IMG/VR virus record: IMGVR_UViG_3300021414_000012
Location: 1 to 26,087 of that record
Length of the DNA: 26,087 nucleotides
Source: a virus
Reading direction: 5' to 3' (one strand)
Shown here piece by piece: positions 1 through 5,976 of the stretch (position 1 is the first letter of the stretch; each line of letters starts with the position of its first letter). A program made the translations under genes and the position numbers. The notes beneath the pieces are model-generated. The model worked only from the letters and a program-made list of their open reading frames with translations. It did no database searches and had not been told where the DNA came from.

Positions 1-14
1 AATTGCTGGCTAGT

Positions 15-91
<77 letters not shown>

Positions 92-139
92 ATAGAATCA
101 AAGGCTTACAGTGAAAGCTGTATGCAACAACAGTACTGT

Positions 140-160
140 ATATTATCGCTGCGATAATAT
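140..160. repeat. 21-nt perfect palindrome, 1-nt centre
   Basis: Two 10-nt arms, ATATTATCGC and GCGATAATAT, are perfectly complementary around a single T. The site is AT-rich within a GC-rich region and is preceded by the short palindrome CAGTACTG (131-138). It lies 50 bp past the tRNA, where arm-type recombination sites or dimeric repressor sites could occur. No T tract follows, so it is not a terminator. The function is unknown. Confidence 0.5.
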
Positions 161-164
161 CGAC

Positions 165-208
165 AATGGCCGGAGTGCTCTAAACGAGCCTCGCGGCCAT
201 TTTCATTT
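165..208 (+). terminator. Rightward intrinsic terminator downstream of tRNA-Pro
   Basis: AATGGCCG (165-172) pairs with CGGCCATT (194-201). The stem continues inward with GAG/CTC and GCTC/GAGC around the loop TAAAC (181-185), with only two single-base bulges. On the + strand it runs into TTTTCATTT (200-208). The opposite strand lacks a T tract, so it suits the tRNA transcript rather than the leftward late phage transcript. Confidence 0.6.
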
Positions 209-239
209 GCGTCATATCGAAGTCGCTGCACCGGTGCCG

Positions 240-440
240 ATGCACCATTTTGGCATGACTCCGCGCACCGACACTGCCACTGCCAGCCGGGTCGACCTGG
301 CCCTGATCCTGCTGCCCGAGATCACCTGGCTGGAGGCGTCTACCATGCTGGCGCTCAGCGGGGTGCCTGCGGAGGTGGCGGCACGGGTGCTGGCCCTGCC
401 GGGGGCGCGGCGGGCGCCGAAGGACACCCAGCAACGATGA
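240..440 (+). CDS. Possible small protein of unknown function (doubtful)
   Basis: This 66-residue reading frame is the only plausible + strand gene. From about 255 onward nearly all third positions are G or C, and most leucines are CTG. The product looks protein-like, with an LPEITWLEASTM stretch that could form an amphipathic helix, followed by a basic tail. Upstream of 240 the same frame uses AT-rich codons and crosses the terminator hairpin, so I start it at ATG 240; ATG 255 is equally possible. No convincing ribosome binding site is seen. It overlaps the 3' end of the convergent Rz1-like gene by 86 bp. It could be a host or phage accessory gene, or simply an antisense frame in GC-rich DNA. 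Confidence 0.3.
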   Translation: MHHFGMTPRTDTATASRVDLALILLPEITWLEASTMLALSGVPAEVAARVLALPGARRAPKDTQQR

Positions 441-651
441 CTTCCAGCTTCGTGGCGTAGCCTTCCCACGCGGTCGCGTCGATCAGGGCCGCCTGCGCGG
501 CAGCTTTGTTGCCCGGGTAGGCGCCGGTGCCGAACGTGTTGACCGGGCGCGCCGGCACAGCGCCGACACAGCCGACTGTTACTGGTATCGGAACCTTCCG
601 CTGCTCAACCGCGCAACCGGCCAGGAGCAGGCAAAGGATCAGCGCCCTCAT
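355..651 (-). CDS. Rz1-like outer-membrane spanin lipoprotein
   Basis: A 98-residue protein that begins with a short basic start, a hydrophobic stretch and the lipobox LAGC (residues 10-13, Cys13 lipidated). Ala at +2 fits outer-membrane sorting. It starts at ATG 651, overlapping the Rz stop as ATGA, immediately after the Rz-like gene. In the o-spanin role it would pair with Rz across the periplasm to fuse the membranes after endolysin action. Usual o-spanins are Pro-rich; here the proline is concentrated in the C-terminal 23 residues (PSAPAAPPAG and onward), beyond a second Cys. That tail lies over the doubtful + strand ORF and may be a read-on extension. This is the last gene of the late region. 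The assignment rests on lipobox, size and position rather than sequence identity. Confidence 0.72.
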   Translation of the reverse strand: MRALILCLLLAGCAVEQRKVPIPVTVGCVGAVPARPVNTFGTGAYPGNKAAAQAALIDATAWEGYATKLEVIVAGCPSAPAAPPAGPAPVPPPPQAPR

Positions 652-1016
652 TTCCAGCCTGCCCAGGCTTCGCGCATCACGCCGTCGCAGTCCGGCGCCT
701 GACTGGCGGCGACGGCAGCGCTGCGGTTCTGCGTGCGTGCGATTGCGGCGGCGGCGAACTTCTCGGCCACCTGGCGGCGCTCGTCAGCGGCGCGCTTCTC
801 GGCACCCAGCTTGTCGACCGCGGCGCTCTGCTCGAGCAGCGTCTTCTCCACCGCAGTGCGCTTGCTGGTTTCGCTGGCCAGCTCGCGCTGATGTGCGGCA
901 GCCAGGCGCCAGCCATTGGCGACAGCACCCGCGGTCGCTGCACTGGCCAGCGCCAGCACCAGGGCCGCAGCGCCGGCGGCCACCTTGTACTGCGCCGGGA
1001 TGATCGGCAGCTTCAT
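648..1016 (-). CDS. Rz-like inner-membrane spanin
   Basis: A 122-residue protein with one N-terminal membrane segment (about residues 11-30, Ala/Leu-rich) followed by an Ala/Glu/Lys/Arg-rich coiled coil (about 38-95). This is the standard i-spanin design: N-terminus in the inner membrane, coiled coil crossing the periplasm. The frame stays open further upstream, but ATG 1016 is chosen because it overlaps the endolysin stop as ATGA and directly precedes the membrane segment. Its own stop overlaps the start of the Rz1-like gene, so the two spanin genes are tandem rather than nested as in lambda. It acts as the final lysis step, after holin and endolysin. Confidence 0.78.
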   Translation of the reverse strand: MKLPIIPAQYKVAAGAAALVLALASAATAGAVANGWRLAAAHQRELASETSKRTAVEKTLLEQSAAVDKLGAEKRAADERRQVAEKFAAAAIARTQNRSAAVAASQAPDCDGVMREAWAGWK

Positions 1017-1423
1017 GGGTACGCCTTCCACGTGAGCTGGAAGTGCGGGCCGTCGACCAGCGATTTCCAGTCGCCTCCCCATTCGATCGGCACCCGCAGC
1101 TCTTCCGCTGCCGCCTTCATGGCCTTGGCCAGCTTCGGATAGAGCGGCCAGTCCCACCGCACCTCGGTGCCGACCATCGCCGCCAAGTCGACCGCGCACG
1201 ACAGGCCACACTTGTTCGCCGTCGGCAGGTGGCGCGAGCGCGTGGTCTGCGAGGCGCCGGCGGCCACCAGCTGCTGCTGGCGCGCCGCCGAGCGCACGCC
1301 TTCGGTCACGGCGAAGTCGATGTCGGTGATCTCGATGGCACGCTTAACGACCTTGACCAGGTCCGGGTGCACGCCGTCCAGGCGCGAGAGTGAACGCGCG
1401 CTCAGTTGGAAATTAGCCTTCAT
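1013..1423 (-). CDS. Endolysin, M15-type (VanY/CwlK-like) L,D-peptidase
   Basis: A 136-residue single-domain peptidase. Visible zinc and catalytic motifs are SRH (His65), AVDL (Asp79), WGGDW (115-119) and the DGPHF block (Asp124, His127). These match the SxHxxGxAxD...GGxW...DxxHF pattern of phage M15_4 endolysins, which cleave the L-Ala-D-Glu bond of the peptidoglycan stem peptide. An 8-residue segment (LPTANKCG) separates His65 from the usual following Gly/Ala-Asp motif, slightly longer than typical. There is no signal peptide, so release depends on the upstream holin. The start ATG 1423 has AAGGAG at about 7 nt and overlaps the holin gene by 11 bp. Metal-dependent L-alanyl-D-glutamate endopeptidase is the most likely activity. 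Confidence 0.85.
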   Translation of the reverse strand: MKANFQLSARSLSRLDGVHPDLVKVVKRAIEITDIDFAVTEGVRSAARQQQLVAAGASQTTRSRHLPTANKCGLSCAVDLAAMVGTEVRWDWPLYPKLAKAMKAAAEELRVPIEWGGDWKSLVDGPHFQLTWKAYP

Positions 1424-1787
1424 GGGGCGGCTCCTTCGGTGGTTGGGTAGATGGGAATTTGGTGTCAGCCCAGGCGCTCAACTTGGCCTCGGCCTTGAAG
1501 AGCGCGCGCGAACCCATATGCGAGGTGATGCCGACGAGCGCCGGCGCCAGGTCGGACGAGAAGCCCTGCCATTGGCACAGCTTGAAGGTGATGATCCCGA
1601 CGAAGGCCGACGTCGCCAGCTCGCCGATAAACTCGGTGATGTTCCAGGCGCGCACGTGGCCGGCCCGCAGCTTCTGGTAGAACGACACGAAGCCGCCGAG
1701 CAGGGACAGGGCCACGACCCACGCCCAGGTAAGTAGCGTCGCCAAGTCGCTGATGAAAATCGGCTGGTGCGGTGGTTTTTCGAGCAT
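1413..1787 (-). CDS. Holin, LydA / superfamily III type
   Basis: A 124-residue membrane protein. A first hydrophobic segment lies at about residues 14-36, a second around 57-72 (ATSAFVGIITF), and a third weaker one around 78-92 containing GITSHMGSRA, the signature of the LydA-like holin family. Length and order fit that family. The C-terminus is hydrophilic and Pro/Lys-rich. It is immediately upstream of the endolysin with an 11-bp overlap, as expected for a holin/endolysin pair that times lysis. ATG 1787 is preceded by TAAGG at about 6 nt. A hairpin with seven Ts lies only 22 bp before the start, so expression may be limited by termination or depend on antitermination. Confidence 0.82.
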   Translation of the reverse strand: MLEKPPHQPIFISDLATLLTWAWVVALSLLGGFVSFYQKLRAGHVRAWNITEFIGELATSAFVGIITFKLCQWQGFSSDLAPALVGITSHMGSRALFKAEAKLSAWADTKFPSTQPPKEPPHEG

Positions 1788-1808
1788 GAGTGCCTTATGG
1801 TTGGGCGT

Positions 1809-1828
1809 AAAAAAACCGCTCGAGGCGG
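1809..1828 (-). terminator. Weak sense-oriented terminator-like hairpin before holin
   Basis: On the minus strand CCGC-CTCGA-GCGG is followed by seven Ts (1815-1809). The stem is only 4 bp, so termination may be partial. It lies between the end of the papain-like gene (1860) and the holin start (1787), in the direction of late transcription. Confidence 0.4.
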
Positions 1829-1859
1829 CCTGGTTTGCTGGTTTCTGGTGCTGTGCGGC

Positions 1860-2360
1860 TCACGCGCGCATCAGTTCTGACTTGGGGTAGTCGACCATGT
1901 GCAGGTCGATCGGGCGGACCCGCTTCATCATCGCCGGGTCGAACAGCCGGGTTCCGCCGGCGACAACGATAGCGAAGGTCAGATCGGAGCACCACCACCG
2001 GTCATCGTCGGCCCAGTCCACCGAGTAGGTGAGCGGTATGCCGACGGCGCCGCGGAAGTCGTACTTCTTGGGCTTAGCCGGCGGCGGCGGTGCGCACTGC
2101 GCTTCGGCGAAGGCGCGCGCTGCGTCGACGTCGGGCACGATCACGTGCATGTCTCGGTAGACCACGATGCCTTCCATCAGCTGGTCGACCGTACCCGCCC
2201 GGCAGCCATGCACCATCGACGCCTCATAGGCGCGGTCGCCAATGATCGTGATCGAGTGCGAGAACTGGCGCGAGCCAGCGCAAACCCCGACAGCCAGGCT
2301 GAGCGGGTTGTACGGCCACCGGCTGGTGAGCCGGACCGTGACAATTCCTGAGCGCTTCAT
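1860..2360 (-). CDS. Phage permuted papain-like (NlpC/P60 superfamily, YiiX-like) putative hydrolase
   Basis: A 166-residue protein. A His in FSHS (about His35) precedes a Cys in WWCSDL (about Cys124), with a YDFRG motif (about 100-104) between them. The His-before-Cys order is that of the circularly permuted papain-like/YiiX branch of the NlpC/P60 fold, which often occurs near tail genes or lysis cassettes. The usual phage motif is CSEL; here the Glu is Asp. The probable role is cleavage of a peptidoglycan or amide bond during DNA entry or lysis, which I infer. The start is ATG 2360, not the TTG three bases upstream, because AAGGAGG sits at the right distance, inside the last codons of the upstream gene. 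Stop and start overlap as TGATG. Confidence 0.6.
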   Translation of the reverse strand: MKRSGIVTVRLTSRWPYNPLSLAVGVCAGSRQFSHSITIIGDRAYEASMVHGCRAGTVDQLMEGIVVYRDMHVIVPDVDAARAFAEAQCAPPPPAKPKKYDFRGAVGIPLTYSVDWADDDRWWCSDLTFAIVVAGGTRLFDPAMMKRVRPIDLHMVDYPKSELMRA

Positions 2361-3646
2361 CAAACCTCCTTGAAAGTAATGCTGGTTGTATAGGCGGCCG
2401 CGTACTTCAGGGCGATCGCACTGCTTTTCGACCTTGTTGCATAAAGCATGTGGGCGCGTTCGCGGGACGGATCGAGGTCATTCGGGAAGCCGCTGACCAG
2501 CAGCGGGTAGACAGCGCTGTTGCGCGCCATGCCCATCACTGCAGCGCGGTCCGGCTCCTCCATGTAGGTGAGGTCGATGCTGACCTCGCCCGAAATGAAG
2601 CCCACCTCGCCGCATGTGTCACCGCCGCCGGTGGTCACGTATTCCGAGCCGTCAAGAGGCGTCACCGATATCGCCGACGCGTTGTACTTCGGTGACCAAT
2701 ACGGGGCGGCCACCATGCAGGCCGCCTCGAGGTAGCCCTGTACGTTGCCTGGGTCGGCGATGTCGACCGCGAGCCCGAGCGCCGCAATCTCGGTCGGCAG
2801 CCAGTGGCGCGCGTAGGTGCCGCCGCCGTAGGCGTAGGCGCTCGCAGCCTGGGCCGCGGTGTAGCCGCGCAGCTTGGCCGCCGGCCACGGGCAGGCCGGC
2901 ACCATGCCGCTGTCGTAGTCATAGCTCTGCCAGGCATCGATGAAGCCAGCCGTGCGCGCCGCCGCCGCGCTAGCCGTCGGGATGTGGCTGGTGCAGACGG
3001 CGCCCGTCTCAAGTTGGGCGCCCCAGGCTTGGATGTCACGCGCGGTGGCGCCGCCGGTGGTCGTGATCGCGAAGTTCGCCGACGTGGATGTCTTTCCGGA
3101 CGCCTGCAGCCGCTGCCAGGCGGTGCTGAGCACGAACAGCTGGTCGATGCCGCCGGCCGTCACCGTGATCGTCTGCCCAGCGACACCCTTGACCCAAACC
3201 GACCCGGAACAGGCCAGGCCCGTGCCCAGGCCCGTGCCCTGCGACACAGACTGGCCGGAGCCAGAGAACACCAGGCGCTGGGCAGTGTTTGTGCCATCCG
3301 GTGCGGCGCCGTAGTTCGCCGTCACCGTGACGCCGGTCTTGGTCCAGGCGGCGTTATCGAACGCCGCGGAGTAGCGCACCAGGTTCGTGGCGGCCGCCTC
3401 GCTGCTGGCGCGCACCCGCATCATGGCCGTGGGCGACCAGTTGCAGAACGGGAAGCCGGTGAACTGGATCGGCTCGGGCGTGGCGAACAGCGCCGTGATG
3501 CGCGCACTGGTGCCGGTGGCGCGCCAGAAGCTCGACTTCTTCCAGTTAGCCAGGTTCGCCGCGGCCAGTGCGCCGGCGGTGCTCGACGCGGTCAGCGCCG
3601 TGGCGCGCTCGAGCGCGTTGTCCGAAACGATTCTCAGGTTTGGCAT
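2360..3646 (-). CDS. Virion/tail protein with inserted carbohydrate-binding-like domain
   Basis: A 428-residue protein that I read as three parts. An N-terminal segment (1-85, begins MPNLRIVSDNALERAT) and a C-terminal segment (about 228-428, with the GYLEAACMVAAPYW and TYMEEPDRAAVMGMARN blocks) resemble a family of small phage tail-associated proteins. Between them lies a Thr/Gly/Ser-rich beta region (about 87-225, TNLVRYSAAFDNAAWTKTG then an AQRLVFSG block). It resembles the jelly-roll, carbohydrate-binding-like domains common in phage fibres. Position downstream of the fibre and fibre-assembly genes supports a virion or host-contact role. ATG 3646 has AGAGGA at about 5 nt. The exact function is unknown. 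Confidence 0.55.
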   Translation of the reverse strand: MPNLRIVSDNALERATALTASSTAGALAAANLANWKKSSFWRATGTSARITALFATPEPIQFTGFPFCNWSPTAMMRVRASSEAAATNLVRYSAAFDNAAWTKTGVTVTANYGAAPDGTNTAQRLVFSGSGQSVSQGTGLGTGLACSGSVWVKGVAGQTITVTAGGIDQLFVLSTAWQRLQASGKTSTSANFAITTTGGATARDIQAWGAQLETGAVCTSHIPTASAAAARTAGFIDAWQSYDYDSGMVPACPWPAAKLRGYTAAQAASAYAYGGGTYARHWLPTEIAALGLAVDIADPGNVQGYLEAACMVAAPYWSPKYNASAISVTPLDGSEYVTTGGGDTCGEVGFISGEVSIDLTYMEEPDRAAVMGMARNSAVYPLLVSGFPNDLDPSRERAHMLYATRSKSSAIALKYAAAYTTSITFKEV

Positions 3647-3655
3647 GCGTCCTCT

Positions 3656-4222
3656 TTACCAAGTGATTGCTGCTATTTCTTCGGGTGTCGCCGCCACCGC
3701 AAGCGTCGCTTTCAGCTGCTGCGCGCGCTTGAAGTGGGCTGTACCGCGCTCGGCGATGGCCAAGGTGAAGGCCTTCCAAGTATCGACATCGGGCAGCGGC
3801 ACCCAGCGGTTGCTAATGGCCTTCCAAGCGCCGGGCCAGTCCGCCCATGTCGGCATGGTGTTGGTCAACGTCACCCAGTTGTGCACGGCCTGGATCTCGA
3901 TGCGGTCCGAGTCCTTGAACGAGATTTGCTCGCCGGCGAACTCGAAATAGGTGTTGTTCGCCTCCAGCTTCCAGGCGTTTATGGCGCGGCTTCTGTCGGT
4001 GCGCAGCTGTTCAAGTGGCGCGGTTTCGACCCACTCCAGGTGTCCATCTACGACAAAGAGTTCCTGGGTCGGTGAGCCTTGCCCGGACCAGTCGAAAGGG
4101 CCTGGAAGCGCCAGATAGTCGAAGGCTTGGTCGAACGGATTGCCCTGAATCGGGTGCTCGACAATCATGCACTGGTTGACGCGCCCGGTTTCCGGCTCGT
4201 ACTCAGCAAAAGATTCGATCAT
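3656..4222 (-). CDS. Tail fibre assembly-like protein, DUF4376 domain
   Basis: A 188-residue protein. The N-terminal part (1-75) is acidic and fibre-assembly-like. The C-terminal part (about 76-188, starts RSRAINAWK and includes the DSDRIEIQAV and WKAFTLAI blocks) has the look of the DUF4376 domain found in phage proteins encoded directly after fibre genes. It probably helps fold or attach the upstream 585-residue fibre. Start ATG 4222 overlaps the fibre stop as ATGA, so the pair is translationally coupled. No signal peptide or membrane segment is visible. The domain assignment is from recognition only. Confidence 0.62.
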   Translation of the reverse strand: MIESFAEYEPETGRVNQCMIVEHPIQGNPFDQAFDYLALPGPFDWSGQGSPTQELFVVDGHLEWVETAPLEQLRTDRSRAINAWKLEANNTYFEFAGEQISFKDSDRIEIQAVHNWVTLTNTMPTWADWPGAWKAISNRWVPLPDVDTWKAFTLAIAERGTAHFKRAQQLKATLAVAATPEEIAAITW

Positions 4223-5976
4223 GCTGGCGTCCCAAGGTTGACATTGACAATGAACGACACTTTCGCGAGCCGGTTGTTGGCGTCGATGCCGCTGCCAGTA
4301 ACCACTGCTTTGAGGTTGACGTTATTGCCGGCGGCGGTCACGGTCACGGTGCTGGTGCCGTCGCCGGAAATTTTGAGGAAGTTGACGCCATCGCCCACGT
4401 CTCCGGTGATGACCCATGACACGGCGCTGTAAGGCCCGGTGCCCCCGGAGAACGTCAATGTTCGGCTCCCGAGAGTGCGGGTGCCGCTGGCGAAATTGCC
4501 CGTCATTGAGCCAGCATTAAGGGACGCCGAGAATGTAGACAGGATGGCGGTTGCCGCCCCGTTGGCATTTGCTTCAATGGTCGTTGCCGGAGTGCTGCCC
4601 ACATTCGTGCCGGCAGGAGCGCCGACAGTCGCCCCGAGCGCATGCCGCCCGATCCACAGACCGTTTGCACCGAGATAGTTTCCAGTGAACCCAGGTGGCC
4701 CGTCCTGTTGTAGCCAGGGTGTAGCCGCAACAGCCCCTGCTGGAACAGTCAATACGCCCTCGACCAGTCCAAATCCCTGCCCAGGTGACCTATAGCAAAC
4801 TTGGCAATACATGGCGACATTGTTCTTGTCGTACGCAACCACGCCAAACGCACACGTGAAGCCTGTGACCAGCGCATTTAGGTTCGCGAGGAAGTACAGT
4901 TTTTCGCCAGGAGTTACCGGGAATTTATTGCCGCTCTCAATTACATCGCGCGCGACAGTAGTCAGCTGATTCTTATACGAGGTCCCTGCTGACGATACCG
5001 CCTCGACGAACCCGCTACTCCAAGTGCCCAGCGAACCATCCTCGAATGTCCCCTTCTTGACGAGATTCGAAACATCGTAGGGACGGCCGGTCACGCTGTC
5101 GTAATTTGCGGTCGTGGCAGACTTCGCCGCGATCGCGTTGAGCAAGGCCTGCTTCGCATCGAAGTAGTTCTTGAAGTTTGTCCGATAGGTCGCGCCCACG
5201 ATGCTGATCGTCGACCCTGGGATGGTCGCGAAGCCCGCCCCCAGACCGCCGATGTAGGTGCTGAGCGCGTTGTAGGAGTTCACATAAGCAGTACGCTCGG
5301 CGTCGATCCCGAGCGCCGCGGCCTGGGCGTCAATCCCGGGCCGCTCGCCAACGACTGTTATCCACCGCAGATTTTCCGACGGCTTCTCGGCAGGCGACAG
5401 CAGATCGTCGCGCGTCATATCGCTGATCGCGACGTTGGCGGCGTCTGCCACGCCCTGCGCCGTCGCTGCCGCCTGCGCCGCGGAATCAGCCGTGCTTTTT
5501 GCTGCGGCCGCGTTCGCCTGGATGGTGGCGGTGATCTTGTTCAGGAGTGCCTGACGCTTCGCGTACACGTCCGCGAACTTCGCCCGGAAGTCTGCACCGA
5601 CGATGTTGACCGTCGAGCCGGGGATCGTGTTCCACCCTGCCAAGGTGCCGAGATAGGTACTCAGCGCGGTAACCGCTGCGGTATATGCTGTTTTTTCGGT
5701 CGTTATCGACAGGCCAGTGGCTTGAGCCTCGATGCCAGCTTGTTCGGCCAGGATCGCGTCGCGCTTGGCGACGGCTTCAGGCTTCTCGCTCGGCGTGAGT
5801 TTGCTATCGCTGGCGATGTCCTCCAGTAAAGCATTCGCCGTGGCCGCAGCCTGCGCGGCGGCGTCAGCGGCGCCCTGGGCGGCACCAATGGCAGAGGCAA
5901 GCGCAGCATTCGGATTGACAAAGCGAATGACAGATCCCTGCAGCAGCGCGTCGCAGTCGTTCAGTACTCCGCTCAT
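4219..5976 (-). CDS. Tail fibre / receptor-binding protein with duplicated module
   Basis: A 585-residue protein with several visible parts. An N-terminal Ala-rich helical segment (about 23-50) probably anchors it to the tail. Two copies of a roughly 95-residue helical module follow (about 53-148 and 184-283), each with L(T/S)P(S/A)EKP, TIPGST and a QALLN ending; this module is common in gpJ-like and fibre proteins. A beta-rich region starts at about 303 (NLVKKGTFEDG), with a jelly-roll or carbohydrate-binding look, to about 455. A C-terminal Ig-like Ser/Thr/Gly-rich domain spans about 485-585. DNA for residues about 305-440 is clearly poorer in G+C than its surroundings, suggesting a separately acquired receptor-binding part. 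It starts at ATG 5976, overlapping the hub gene stop as ATGA. Confidence 0.68.
   Translation of the reverse strand: MSGVLNDCDALLQGSVIRFVNPNAALASAIGAAQGAADAAAQAAATANALLEDIASDSKLTPSEKPEAVAKRDAILAEQAGIEAQATGLSITTEKTAYTAAVTALSTYLGTLAGWNTIPGSTVNIVGADFRAKFADVYAKRQALLNKITATIQANAAAAKSTADSAAQAAATAQGVADAANVAISDMTRDDLLSPAEKPSENLRWITVVGERPGIDAQAAALGIDAERTAYVNSYNALSTYIGGLGAGFATIPGSTISIVGATYRTNFKNYFDAKQALLNAIAAKSATTANYDSVTGRPYDVSNLVKKGTFEDGSLGTWSSGFVEAVSSAGTSYKNQLTTVARDVIESGNKFPVTPGEKLYFLANLNALVTGFTCAFGVVAYDKNNVAMYCQVCYRSPGQGFGLVEGVLTVPAGAVAATPWLQQDGPPGFTGNYLGANGLWIGRHALGATVGAPAGTNVGSTPATTIEANANGAATAILSTFSASLNAGSMTGNFASGTRTLGSRTLTFSGGTGPYSAVSWVITGDVGDGVNFLKISGDGTSTVTVTAAGNNVNLKAVVTGSGIDANNRLAKVSFIVNVNLGTPA

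Noticed and set aside
131-160. The palindrome as a leftward terminator for the late transcript
   Set aside because: No T tract follows it on the minus strand, and the stem is AT-rich at its base.
2360-3646. A diversity-generating retroelement targeting the fibre-like genes
   Set aside because: No reverse transcriptase, template repeat or adenine-rich variable repeat pair is visible in the window.
2804-4075. 423-residue + strand frame opposite the virion and fibre-assembly genes
   Set aside because: It crosses two real minus-strand genes and their junction, has Arg/Ala/Gly composition and no recognisable motif.
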